The notes under the pieces are model-generated. The model was not told the DNA's origin. It worked only from the letters and a program-made list of their open reading frames with translations, and did not search any database. The translations under genes were made by a program, and so were the position numbers. A stretch of DNA of 21,231 nucleotides from Gammaproteobacteria bacterium. Its GTDB lineage: Bacteria > Pseudomonadota > Gammaproteobacteria > Pseudomonadales > Pseudohongiellaceae. Where the stretch lies: positions 1-21,231 of the forward strand of contig JAESUT010000008.1 of NCBI GenBank assembly GCA_016762995.1, written 5' to 3'. Of the stretch, positions 6,983-15,380 are shown one piece after another (the stretch's first letter is position 1; every line of letters begins with the position of its first letter).

Positions 6983-8308
6983 ATGGAAGCCATGGGCTGG
7001 GGTCGTTACCCCAAGACGACAGCGGATTTGATCCAGCCTGCAGATTCGCAAGCGTTGCAGAAATTTATCTCATCGCAGAAGAAGTCAGCCTCGTGCATTG
7101 GTCGAGGCTCCGGTCGCAGCTACGGCGATAGCGCACTCTCAGAGCAGTTAGTCAGTAGCCGATTCTTAGATAGCTTCCTCGAACTCGATGAACAGAAGAA
7201 GACCCTGCGCTGTGGCGCTGGCGTAAAACTAGGCGACATACTCAAAGTCTGCATACCACGCCGGCTTTTTCTTCCCGTGCTGCCAGGCACCAAGGCTGTG
7301 AGCGTGGGCGGCGCCATTGCTGCCGATGTCCATGGCAAGAATCACCACCTCGACGGCAGCTTCAGCAACTACGTTAAGAGTATCAGCCTCGTGCTAGCAT
7401 CGGGGGAATTGGTGACTTGCAGCGCGCAGGAGAACGCCGAGCTATTTCGCGCAACTTGCGGCGGCATGGGACTCACTGGAGTGATAGTCGAGGCAAACCT
7501 GTCACTCGTTTCTATCCCGAGTAGCTACATTAGCCAGCGAAGCCTCGTTGCCAATAACCTGGCCGAATGCTTCGAACATATAGAAGACAACGCCAGCAGT
7601 AAATACTCAGTGGCCTGGCTGGACTGTCTTGCCACAGGCGAAAACTTAGGCCGCTCCGTCTTGTACTTAGGCGAGCACGCACCATCAAAGAGCAGGAAAA
7701 CTGATACCCTGTACCGTGAGCGATCCGGCCTAGGCGTTCCGTTCTCCACCCCATCATTTCTGCTCAACAAGACGACAATGTCTCTCTTTAACGCGAGTTA
7801 CTTTAAGCTGCAAAAAAGAAAGAAAAGTTCCGCCACGTTAGACTGTGACAGTTATTTCTTCCCGCTCGACAGTATCTCGAATTGGAATCGTCTGTATGGG
7901 TCGAATGGCTTTCTGCAATATCAGTTTGTTATTCCCAGCGATAGCGCACTTGAGGGTATAACAACTGTTCTAGAGAAAGTTTCCGAGAAAGGAAAAGGCT
8001 CCTTCCTCACCGTATTGAAGAAATTTGGTGAGGCGAATGAAAATTTACTGTCTTTTCCAAAAGCCGGCTATACGCTGACACTAGACTTCAAGAATGAACC
8101 CGCTCTGTTTTCACTGCTAGATGAATTGGATCAGATCGTATTGGCTCACGATGGTAGACTCTATCTCGCTAAGGATGCACGCATGAGCGAGGAAGTGTTT
8201 AAGGCGAGCTACCCGAACTGGGAAAGCTTTATGGCCATCAAAAACAAATACGACCCGAGCAATCGCTTCGCGTCGTTACAATCAAATAGACTGGGATTGA
8301 CCCAATGA
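6983..8308 (+). CDS. dprE1: DprE1-like FAD-dependent polyprenylphosphoryl-beta-D-ribose 2'-oxidase
   Basis: The 441-residue protein is of the vanillyl-alcohol-oxidase flavoprotein fold. It shares long blocks with mycobacterial DprE1: the FAD-loop GRGSGRSYGD, AADVHGKNHH (the loop around the flavin-contacting His), FLTVLKKFGEANENLLSFP, and LYLAKDAR with Lys397 at the place of catalytic Lys418. DprE1 oxidises the 2'-hydroxyl of decaprenylphosphoryl ribose to the keto intermediate at the periplasmic face of the inner membrane. The position of Cys387, the residue attacked by benzothiazinones in M. tuberculosis, is Thr366 here. The start could also be the ATG three codons in (6992); neither has a strong ribosome site. 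It overlaps the next gene by four bases (ATGA), so translation is coupled. Close to certain as family, strong as function by context. Confidence 0.9.
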   Translation: MEAMGWGRYPKTTADLIQPADSQALQKFISSQKKSASCIGRGSGRSYGDSALSEQLVSSRFLDSFLELDEQKKTLRCGAGVKLGDILKVCIPRRLFLPVLPGTKAVSVGGAIAADVHGKNHHLDGSFSNYVKSISLVLASGELVTCSAQENAELFRATCGGMGLTGVIVEANLSLVSIPSSYISQRSLVANNLAECFEHIEDNASSKYSVAWLDCLATGENLGRSVLYLGEHAPSKSRKTDTLYRERSGLGVPFSTPSFLLNKTTMSLFNASYFKLQKRKKSSATLDCDSYFFPLDSISNWNRLYGSNGFLQYQFVIPSDSALEGITTVLEKVSEKGKGSFLTVLKKFGEANENLLSFPKAGYTLTLDFKNEPALFSLLDELDQIVLAHDGRLYLAKDARMSEEVFKASYPNWESFMAIKNKYDPSNRFASLQSNRLGLTQ

Positions 8309-9039
8309 AAGTTCTTATTATCGGCGCGACGTCGGCAATTGCAAAAGCCTCCGCGCGAATATACGCGGAACAAGGCTGCTCGCTGCATCTGATTGCTCGA
8401 AGAGAAGATCAGCTGGAGACACTGAGCAGCGATTTGCTCGTGCGAGGGGCATCAAGGGTGAGTCACAGCGTGCTTGATCTCAACAAGTTTGCGAAACACG
8501 AGGAAACGCTGAGCCGCGCTTGCAGTGAACTAGGCGGCATCGACATAGCACTCATCTGCCATGGCTCCCTGCCCGATCAAGAGAAGGTTGCATCAAATTT
8601 CAAGCAGGCGCTGAAAGAGATAAACACAAACGGGATCAGCGTTATTTCATTGCTAACCGAACTCGCTCCGATATTTATTGAGCAGCAGGCGGGTACAATC
8701 GCTGTCATTACCTCTGTCGCGGGTGACCGAGGCCGACAGCCTAACTTCGTCTATGGCGCCGCCAAATCCCTTGTCTCAACTTACTTGCAGGGTCTGCGTG
8801 GCAAGCTGCTAGCACACAACGTCAATATCGTAGACATAAGACCAGGCCTTGTAGATTCACCTATGACGGCGCAATTTCCGAAAGGCCCATTGTGGTCTAG
8901 CCCGGAACGCATCGCGCAAAAAATTGTGAAAAGCATCCACCGCGGTAGCCACACTGTGTACGCACCCGGCTACTGGCGAGTTATCATGTTTATAGTCGGT
9001 GCGATCCCAGAATTCGTTTTCAAGCGACTAAAATTCTAA
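8305..9039 (+). CDS. dprE2: DprE2-like short-chain dehydrogenase/reductase
   Basis: This 244-residue protein is of the classical SDR fold. The dinucleotide loop is GATSAIAKA (7-15), and the active-site residues are Ser137 (ITSVAG), Tyr150 and Lys154 (YGAAK). The C-terminal extension YAPGYWRVIMFIVGAIPE is hydrophobic, as in DprE2. In mycobacteria DprE2 reduces the 2'-keto intermediate made by DprE1 with NADH, giving decaprenylphosphoryl-beta-D-arabinofuranose. The start codon overlaps the stop of the DprE1-like gene, consistent with the two proteins acting as a pair. SDRs are functionally diverse, so the assignment leans on gene order and the DprE1 partner. Confidence 0.87.
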   Translation: MKVLIIGATSAIAKASARIYAEQGCSLHLIARREDQLETLSSDLLVRGASRVSHSVLDLNKFAKHEETLSRACSELGGIDIALICHGSLPDQEKVASNFKQALKEINTNGISVISLLTELAPIFIEQQAGTIAVITSVAGDRGRQPNFVYGAAKSLVSTYLQGLRGKLLAHNVNIVDIRPGLVDSPMTAQFPKGPLWSSPERIAQKIVKSIHRGSHTVYAPGYWRVIMFIVGAIPEFVFKRLKF

Positions 9040-9063
9040 ACAGAGAACTCCTTCAGGCTCAAC

Positions 9064-10494
9064 GTGCCAAACTCAATCTCCCAGCCAACACTCTACGTCG
9101 ATCTCGATGGCACTGTAATCAAAACAGACCTGCTGTTTGAGTCGATTTTGTTGTTGTTCAAGAAAAACATTCTCCAAGCGTTATTGATTCCAATTTGGCT
9201 AATTAAGGGAAAGGCGAATCTAAAACACCAGTTGTCCAAACGCGTTCACATCCCCGTAGAACTATTGCCACTGAACACTGAGTTCCACAGCTACCTAAAA
9301 GAAGAGGTAGAGCGCGGGCGTAACATCGTGCTCATCTCGGCATCGAGTCAATTAGTGGTGAGGCAGGTGAGCGATCATTTGGGATTATTCATCGACGCCA
9401 TGGGTAGCGACGAAGAGACTAACCTGAAATCGAAGAACAAGGTAACTCGGATATTGCAGCTAGACCCAGCAGGCGGGTTCATCTACGCAGGCAACTCGAA
9501 AGCCGATATCGCCGTGTGGCTTGAGGCCAGCGAGGTCATTCTCGTCAACTGCAAGAATTCACTCGCTGAAAACCTGCAGCACGGGAGCGAGAAAATTCAG
9601 CACTTCGACACGCCGAAATCCACAATGAAGAAATTCTGGCAGGCCATCAGGCCCCACCAATGGCTCAAGAACGCGTTGATTTTTCTACCGTTGATTCTTT
9701 CTCACCAACTGAATCAACCGAACCTACTTCTGCAGGCTTGTGTCGCGTTTCTGAGTTTTAGTTTAGTCGCGTCAAGTGTGTATCTGCTGAACGATATGCT
9801 CGACTTGAATAGCGATCGACAGCATCATTCGAAATCACGGCGACCCTTCGCCTCTGGCGATCTTTCTCTAGCCTATGGCTATCTGGGCGTTCCGTTATTG
9901 TTGGCTCTCGGATTCCTTATCGCCCTGTGGCTGCCTACTGAATTTATTGCCGTACTGCTAACTTATTGGCTGATGACGACGCTGTATAGTCTGCTGCTGA
10001 AGAGCCTGTTCCTCATCGATGTACTGACTCTCGCTTCTTTGTATACCTGGAGAATCATCGCAGGTTCGGCGGCGATTTCGGTCGTTACTACCTACTATCT
10101 GCTCGCCTTTTCATTCTTCTTGTTTCTGGGGCTCGCGATGGTGAAGCGCTATACGGAATTCCTGAACCTGCAGAATCAGGGAAAATCCACTATCGAAGGG
10201 AGAGGCTACGGTGTAGAGAATCTACAGACGCTAGCCATCATCGGTGGCAGCTCTAGCCTAATTGCAGTGGCGGTATTTGCATTTTACATCACCGCGCCCG
10301 CGACTACCGAACTGTACAGCAATCCCTTGCTGCTGTGGGGCATCTGCCCTCTTCTTCTCTACTTGCTCTGGCGCATCTGGGCGCTCGCACGACGCGGCAA
10401 ACTCGATGAAGACCCAGTATTGTTCGCGTTAACAGACCGGCGCAGCCAGCTAACCGCTGCTTTGTGTGGCCTAATTATCTGGCTCGCAATCTAA
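9064..10494 (+). CDS. HAD phosphatase-UbiA prenyltransferase fusion, predicted 5-phosphoribosyl-1-diphosphate:polyprenyl-phosphate transferase plus phosphatase
   Basis: The 476-residue protein starts at a GTG. Residues 1 to about 175 form a HAD-family phosphatase: DLDGT (Asp13 nucleophile, Asp15), motif II Ser in LISASS, Lys122, and motif IV GNSKAD (Asn144 in place of the usual Asp, Asp148 kept). Residues about 190-476 are a UbiA-type integral membrane transferase with the first Asp motif NDMLDLNSD (243-251), KSRRPFASG, and VKRYTE at the second motif. That last motif is the variant seen in the decaprenyl-phosphate phosphoribosyltransferase Rv3806c. The UbiA half would attach phosphoribose from PRPP to polyprenyl phosphate, and the HAD half would remove the 5-phosphate. 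This supplies the DprE1 substrate. It is the last gene of the operon, 24 bases after the DprE2-like stop. Confidence 0.87.
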   Translation: MPNSISQPTLYVDLDGTVIKTDLLFESILLLFKKNILQALLIPIWLIKGKANLKHQLSKRVHIPVELLPLNTEFHSYLKEEVERGRNIVLISASSQLVVRQVSDHLGLFIDAMGSDEETNLKSKNKVTRILQLDPAGGFIYAGNSKADIAVWLEASEVILVNCKNSLAENLQHGSEKIQHFDTPKSTMKKFWQAIRPHQWLKNALIFLPLILSHQLNQPNLLLQACVAFLSFSLVASSVYLLNDMLDLNSDRQHHSKSRRPFASGDLSLAYGYLGVPLLLALGFLIALWLPTEFIAVLLTYWLMTTLYSLLLKSLFLIDVLTLASLYTWRIIAGSAAISVVTTYYLLAFSFFLFLGLAMVKRYTEFLNLQNQGKSTIEGRGYGVENLQTLAIIGGSSSLIAVAVFAFYITAPATTELYSNPLLLWGICPLLLYLLWRIWALARRGKLDEDPVLFALTDRRSQLTAALCGLIIWLAI

Positions 10495-10506
10495 ACCAAC
10501 TCTATT

Positions 10507-11352
10507 CTAGGACGATGCTCTTAAAATCTTCTCGTGAAAACGTAAGTGCTCTTCTATGAAGCTCGCAATAAAGAAATAGCTGTGGTCATAGCCCTCTCGT
10601 TCGATGAACTGTAACGGGTAGCCTGCTTTTTTGGCGGCCGCTAGCAGTAGCTCCGGCTTGAGCTGATTCTCGAGGAACTCATCCGCCGTGCCTTGATCGA
10701 CTAGCATCGGGAGATGTGTTGTCGCTTTGGAGATCAAGGAGACGGAGTCATACTCTTGCCAGGTAGACTTGTCGTTGCCCAGATAATTTGAGAAGGCCTT
10801 GAGTCCCCAAGGACAATTGATAGGAGATACTATAGGCGCGAAGACAGACACAGATTTATATTTGTCTGGGTTCTTCAGCGCAATACTCAAGGCGCCATGA
10901 CCACCCATAGAATGGCCGAATATTGATTGCCGCGATGGATCTACAGGAAAGCTTTCATTGATCAGAGCCGGCAACTCCTGAGTGATGTAGTCATACATTC
11001 TATAGTTTTTGCTCCACGGAGCTTCGGTGGCGTTAAGGTAAAACCCAGCACCAAGGCCAAAGTCATAAGCCTGTTCCGGATCGTCGGGTACATCCTCTCC
11101 TCTTGGGCTGGTATCTCCCATAACGATGGCGAGGCCAAGCTCTGATGCGACGCGCTGCGCACCCGCTTTTATCACGAAATTCTCGTCAGTCCCCGTTAAC
11201 CCCGATAACCAATACAGAACGGGCACAGGTCCTTCGCTCACCTGCGGTGGAAGATAGATCGAAAAATGCATGTCGCAGGACAGTGTCTCTGACTTGTGTT
11301 TATAACGACGTTGCTCACCGCCGAACATTTTTTTACTTGCAATTTTTTCCAT
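10507..11352 (-). CDS. fghA: S-formylglutathione hydrolase (esterase D family)
   Basis: This 281-residue alpha/beta-hydrolase matches the esterase D/FghA family along its full length: YWLSGLTGTDENF (oxyanion region), FGHSMGGHGA with nucleophile Ser148, GTADEF with Asp224 and GYDHSYFF with His257. The enzyme hydrolyses S-formylglutathione to formate and glutathione, the second step of glutathione-dependent formaldehyde detoxification; the partner formaldehyde dehydrogenase is not in the window. It lies 40 bases after the SRAP gene on the same strand and may share its transcript. It ends only 12 bases from the end of the convergent arabinose-lipid operon, with no clear terminator between them. 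No good Shine-Dalgarno was seen. Confidence 0.93.
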   Translation of the reverse strand: MEKIASKKMFGGEQRRYKHKSETLSCDMHFSIYLPPQVSEGPVPVLYWLSGLTGTDENFVIKAGAQRVASELGLAIVMGDTSPRGEDVPDDPEQAYDFGLGAGFYLNATEAPWSKNYRMYDYITQELPALINESFPVDPSRQSIFGHSMGGHGALSIALKNPDKYKSVSVFAPIVSPINCPWGLKAFSNYLGNDKSTWQEYDSVSLISKATTHLPMLVDQGTADEFLENQLKPELLLAAAKKAGYPLQFIEREGYDHSYFFIASFIEEHLRFHEKILRASS

Positions 11353-11392
11353 AGGATTAACTCGACTGTTCTTTTTTGACTTAGGTTTTTAT

Positions 11393-12070
11393 CTACTTCA
11401 CAATCATGAAGCTTTTTTCAATGGGGTTCCAGCGACTTGGCTTATCAATCTTCGTTATCTTCATCGGCTTTATAACTGTCGGCTCTAGCAAGGGTGCGAA
11501 CTGCTCAACATCATCATTGCTGGAGTCTAACCACCTTGCGACTAAATCTTCATCTTCGAAATCTATCATCAACGGTAATGACTTGGGATGAATCTCGTCC
11601 CATTGCGGCCGCAGGGGAGGCAGTGTAATAATCGACGCCGAATAGATTACCTCGCCACTTTCCTTGCTCAGATATTCTTTAAACAAACCGCCGAACGCGA
11701 TAGCTGAATTTTCTAACTCGATCTTATGGTAGGTCTTCTTATCGCCCAAGCCTTCCACGAAGGCACTCGCTGGGATCAGACATCTGGACTCCCGAAAAGG
11801 CTTGTAGGCTAATGCGCGCTTGCTAAAAAGCTTGTCTGAACGCGAGTTAAAACTAGCGTATTTGTAGTTAGGCTTCAGCGTCTCATTATCAAGAAACAGC
11901 CACCACGTGGCTGTAGAAACCACCCGCTCTCCCCCGCGCTCATGAACTATAGCGATGTTGCCACCGGGTGCAATATCGCGACTTTCATGTTCATCGTAGA
12001 GTTCTATGCCCAGAGTCTTGCAGAGCCATTGCACCTGGGGACTATCAATCAAATTAAATCTTCCGCACAT
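11393..12070 (-). CDS. yedK: SRAP-family abasic-site DNA-protein crosslinking protein (YedK/HMCES-like)
   Basis: The protein has 225 residues and begins MCGRF, so Cys2 becomes N-terminal after Met removal. In the YedK/HMCES family that cysteine forms a thiazolidine crosslink with abasic sites in single-stranded DNA. The other conserved residues fall at nearly the same positions as in E. coli YedK: Asn75 and Arg77 (FNSRSD), Glu106 (AFVEG) and His161 (IHPKSLPLM). It acts in the cytosol, protecting abasic sites at replication forks. It is divergent from the tannase-like gene, with starts about 92 bases apart, and lies upstream of fghA on the same strand. The loop WEIHP and the LIPASAF stretch are family-typical. 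Confidence 0.92.
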   Translation of the reverse strand: MCGRFNLIDSPQVQWLCKTLGIELYDEHESRDIAPGGNIAIVHERGGERVVSTATWWLFLDNETLKPNYKYASFNSRSDKLFSKRALAYKPFRESRCLIPASAFVEGLGDKKTYHKIELENSAIAFGGLFKEYLSKESGEVIYSASIITLPPLRPQWDEIHPKSLPLMIDFEDEDLVARWLDSSNDDVEQFAPLLEPTVIKPMKITKIDKPSRWNPIEKSFMIVK

Positions 12071-12162
12071 GGCTTTTACTCATCAGTGCTTAAAATGTTA
12101 GAGTCGAATTATTGCTCGAGAACAATCTACCAAATCTAGTGAAGAACAATAAAGGTATTGCC

Positions 12163-13857
12163 ATGACTAAAATCGAGACTTCCGATCCCCATTCCTTTTT
12201 GATCCCTGTAAAGCACGCCTATCTACCCGCATTGTTCCTAGCTGCTAGTTTAGCTGCCTTGCCTAACAGCGGCTTGGCCCAGGCAGCAACTTTAGAGCAA
12301 ACCCAAGCTTGTGAGGCGTTGCAGCGAATACGCAATCTTACCATCACTGAAGCCACGTTAAGAGAGAACGACCAATCGGACTCTCCCTATTGCTACGTGC
12401 GCGGCATCATTTCACCCGCCATTCACTTTCACGCGCAGCTGCCCCTGATCGGCAATTGGAACGGGCGCTTCCTACAATGGGGCGATGGCGGCAAGGACGG
12501 CGATTTGGACTTCGCCAATCACAGAGTGGCCGAAGGCTATGCAGTGACGAATAGCAACACCGGTCACGACAGTGGTACCGAACCCGGCTCGGCGTTCGGC
12601 TATAACAACCGTCAAGCGGAAATCGATTTCGGCTACCGCGCAGTACACCTAACAGTCATGGCCGGCAAAACACTAATAAGCAACTATTACAACAGAGCCC
12701 CTGAGTACTCCTATTTCGAAGGCTGCTCTACCGGCGGCCGGCAAGGCCTTATGGAGGCGCAGCGATACCCGAACGATTTCGATGGCATCGTCGCCGGCGC
12801 GCCAGTTAACTATTATCAGGCAATGAACGCGGCAGGCACCTGGAATCTACAACGACTGTTCAAGGACAACTTCGCTGGCAATCTCGCTATCGATAGCAAC
12901 GGCGACGGACAACGAGACAGCGTAGAGCTCGTTCAGATACTCAATGACGCAGTACTGCAAAAATGCGATACCAACGATGGCATTCGCGATGGCGTGCTGA
13001 ATAACCCACTAGAGTGTGACTTCGATCCGAGAACAGACCTATCCGATTTCATGTGCCCCTCATCGTCAAGCGATGGCATCTGTTTCAATCAAGCGCAGAT
13101 CCAAACCATCGCAGACTTCTATAGCGGCCCTTATGATAGCAACGGCACCATTATCTATCCTGGCAAGACCAAAGGCTCTGAGCTCAGTTGGGTCGGCTTG
13201 TTTGTACCCAGCGCCAGCAATGACATGACTCCCGGCATGTTAAGAGGCCCTGCTGGTGACCACGTTAACTACCTCTTCTATGAAGACGACCCAGGCGTAA
13301 CCATTCCGAATCTAAGCGACCCCAATTACTCACCACGCCGCGATGGCATGAACCCGGAGTTCCACTGGATAGATTTTAGTGTAGATGATTTCACCAATGG
13401 CGAAGCCGAACTGATGAGCTCGATCATGGACGCGACCGACCCTGATCTTTCAAGCTTCCTAAAGAGCCGCGGCGGAAAACTCATCGTCTATCATGGACTC
13501 AGCGATGCACTCTCTGTCGCAACAGCGACAATTAACTACTTCAACGATATGGTGGACGCAACTTTCGAAGGCAGCTTCAACGACGCCAACGAATCCTCCC
13601 GCCTATTTCTAGCGCCCTGTATGGGCCACTGCGGCGGTGGGCCCGGACCTAACAGCTGGGACAAGCTCATTCCATTGGTCGACTGGGTCGAGAATGGCAA
13701 TGCACCCGAATCACTGACTGCTACGCATAGCACCGATGGCCGCATCGATGACGAAAGACTGCTCTGCACGTACCCACAGCAGGCGAGATACAGCGGGCCC
13801 GTTGGCGGGGAGAACGACCCAGACAATTGGATCGCCGAGAATTTTAGCTGCCAGTGA
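12163..13857 (+). CDS. Exported tannase/feruloyl esterase family hydrolase
   Basis: The ATG at 12163 is chosen because AAAGG lies 7 bases upstream and a clear signal peptide follows (cut near GLAQA|A, residue 41). An in-frame TTG at 12112 has no such support. The 564-residue protein has the tannase/feruloyl-esterase CS-D-HC arrangement: Cys188-Ser189 in GCSTGGRQG, Asp448 in YHGLSDALS and His489-Cys490 in MGHCGGGPG. In the family the two cysteines form a disulfide that ties the catalytic residues together. A lid region includes an EF-hand-like DSNGDGQRDSVE stretch before the usual calcium loop (CDTNDGIRDGV). Such enzymes cleave ester bonds of gallate, ferulate or other aromatic and aliphatic esters outside the cytoplasm. 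Exact substrate unknown. Confidence 0.92.
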   Translation: MTKIETSDPHSFLIPVKHAYLPALFLAASLAALPNSGLAQAATLEQTQACEALQRIRNLTITEATLRENDQSDSPYCYVRGIISPAIHFHAQLPLIGNWNGRFLQWGDGGKDGDLDFANHRVAEGYAVTNSNTGHDSGTEPGSAFGYNNRQAEIDFGYRAVHLTVMAGKTLISNYYNRAPEYSYFEGCSTGGRQGLMEAQRYPNDFDGIVAGAPVNYYQAMNAAGTWNLQRLFKDNFAGNLAIDSNGDGQRDSVELVQILNDAVLQKCDTNDGIRDGVLNNPLECDFDPRTDLSDFMCPSSSSDGICFNQAQIQTIADFYSGPYDSNGTIIYPGKTKGSELSWVGLFVPSASNDMTPGMLRGPAGDHVNYLFYEDDPGVTIPNLSDPNYSPRRDGMNPEFHWIDFSVDDFTNGEAELMSSIMDATDPDLSSFLKSRGGKLIVYHGLSDALSVATATINYFNDMVDATFEGSFNDANESSRLFLAPCMGHCGGGPGPNSWDKLIPLVDWVENGNAPESLTATHSTDGRIDDERLLCTYPQQARYSGPVGGENDPDNWIAENFSCQ

Positions 13858-14166
13858 GCAGCGCCATTCTCATTTTCTCAGAGAGAGTGTTCGCTTTGGC
13901 TTCTAATGAGAAATTAACAACGCAGTAATCCGTCACTTACAAAAACGGTTCAGCGCAAACGAGCCAGAGAAATGACCAAACGAGAAATGCGATAGCAGTC
14001 TTGGCAAAGCGAGAAGCCTTCTGGAATACTCTTTATTTCAGTCAGTTAGGAGCCAGAATCAAAGACATGAAAAGGACAGACGACTACACCCTGCTGCTAT
14101 TATTCAGAGTGTTATGTATCTTGTGCATGGCTGGAACTTCTAACACGCGAAGATAAGCAGGATGGC
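13858..14166. other. Intergenic region, mostly unassigned
   Basis: No convincing gene was seen. ACGAGCCAGAGAAA recurs here (near 13958) and in the palindromic element at 3475-3616, so a decayed copy of that repeat is possible. A 29-codon frame (14067-14156) starting MKRTDDYTLLLLF has no ribosome site worth trusting. Confidence 0.3.
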
Positions 14167-14195
14167 TTGATACAGAAAATTAGGGGAGCTATATT
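14167..14195 (+). promoter_or_regulatory. Sigma-70-type promoter of the SGNH hydrolase gene
   Basis: TTGATA (14167-14172), a 17-base spacer and TATATT (14190-14195) lie 25 bases before the start codon. The ribosome site AGGAG (14211-14215) is placed correctly downstream. Confidence 0.7.
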
Positions 14196-14220
14196 CCTTT
14201 TATTAATCTAGGAGAATTAC

Positions 14221-15060
14221 ATGGGAAAGATAACCACCTCCATTGCACTGTGCTGCTCACTACTTACTGCTACTGCGGCCTTCGCGCAGAATACGCCCGC
14301 TGCAGCATTAGCACAGGGCGCCAAATATGTCGCGCTTGGCAGCTCGTTCGCCGCAGGGCCGGGCGTTGCCACTCAATTGGGGACCTGTGGACGCTCTGAT
14401 CACAACTACTCGCACCTCATCGCAGCCGCGCTGGGTCTCTCGCTCACAGATGTAAGCTGCAACGGTGCGACCACTGCCAATATCCTTAACACGCCTCAAG
14501 GCGATGCTTCCCCACAAATTGATGCCGTCAGCCGTGATACGGCGCTGGTGACAATCACCATCGGCGGCAATGACATTAGCTTCACCTCATCAACCTTCGC
14601 CTGCGCCGGAAAAGCGCCAGACGAACACTGCACTGCCAACCTCGATCAAGCAGCTATACGGGAGGCTGTAAACCAACTTCCTACTGAGCTTGGTGCCATG
14701 CTCGATGCCGTCAAGGCTAAGGCACCACAGGCAAGAATTGTGCTGGTGACCTATCCCCGCGTCTTCCCCACTGATGCAATAAACTGCCGCGAGCTTGAGT
14801 TGAGTTCCAACGACACCGTCTATCTGGCCGCACTCGGTCAGAAACTCGAGAACGCCTTCGTGAGCGCCACCTCAAGCCGGCAGAGCCTTATCGCTGATGC
14901 CTATGTTCTCGCCGAGGGTCATGGGCCCTGCGCTACAAATGAGCGCTGGGTCAACGGTGCCAATGTTGCGGACACAGGCATTCGCTTCCATCCTACGGCC
15001 GAGGGACACATCGAGATGGCGCGACTTGTGCTTGCCGCACTGGGAAATAACTCCCAGTGA
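14221..15060 (+). CDS. Exported SGNH/GDSL-family esterase or lipase
   Basis: The 279-residue protein has a signal peptide cut after about Ala22 (AAFA|QN). All SGNH blocks are present: GSSFAAG with Ser42, SCNGATT with Gly82, IGGNDISF with Asn117, and FHPTAEGH with His257. Six cysteines in the mature part allow three disulfides, as in the secreted Streptomyces-type SGNH lipases/esterases. The role is ester hydrolysis in the periplasm or medium; the substrate is not readable. AGGAG lies 5 bases before the ATG and a good promoter is just upstream, so the gene is probably transcribed alone. Confidence 0.92.
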   Translation: MGKITTSIALCCSLLTATAAFAQNTPAAALAQGAKYVALGSSFAAGPGVATQLGTCGRSDHNYSHLIAAALGLSLTDVSCNGATTANILNTPQGDASPQIDAVSRDTALVTITIGGNDISFTSSTFACAGKAPDEHCTANLDQAAIREAVNQLPTELGAMLDAVKAKAPQARIVLVTYPRVFPTDAINCRELELSSNDTVYLAALGQKLENAFVSATSSRQSLIADAYVLAEGHGPCATNERWVNGANVADTGIRFHPTAEGHIEMARLVLAALGNNSQ

Positions 15061-15380
15061 AAAGGGAAGCAACTTAACAGCCTCCTAATGGAGCAAACAA
15101 AAGGAAGGGGGACATATATGGAAACACCAAACTTCACCAAGTTATAAAGTTATTAGTGTCCCCTGTGGTTCAAGTGGGACAGTGAATATTGATGCAAACA
15201 AAGTTGAAATTGGTAACTCCATAATCGTTCCTTTGGTTCCATAAAGAGATTAACTACCCAGCGAATGGAGTCGCGGGGGCCAGGTATAAATCAGCTAATT
15301 ATGCGCACTTTAGCTGTTTGCTGATAAAGAGTAAGGCCCGTGCCAAGCAGCCAATAGAGCTGCGTAGTCAAAATTTCCCA
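15061..15380. other. Intergenic region carrying one inverted-repeat end and a short orphan frame
   Basis: It contains GGGGGACA (15107-15114) facing TGTCCCC (15157-15163), the left member of the 25-bp inverted repeat (15139-15163), and a short stop-bounded frame reading VNIDANKVEIGNSIIVPLVP that ends near 15243. That frame could be the last codons of a lost gene. Nothing else is supported. Confidence 0.4.
15139..15163 (+). repeat. 25-bp inverted repeat, left copy
   Basis: Its reverse complement matches 16420-16444 at 24 of 25 positions. The core is ACTAATAACTTTATAACTT. The pair brackets the YCII-like gene and the TetR gene. Confidence 0.85.

Noticed and set aside
13858..14000. Second full copy of the palindromic repeat
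   Set aside because: Only a 14-base similarity; the arms do not pair well enough to call a copy.
14067..14156. 29-codon frame starting MKRTDDYTLLLLF
   Set aside because: Very short, no credible ribosome site, lies before the promoter of the SGNH gene; mentioned only in the intergenic entry.
15107..15163. Complete insertion sequence or REP-associated transposase gene
   Set aside because: Terminal-like GGGGACA/TGTCCCC bases are present but no transposase frame or target duplication could be found.
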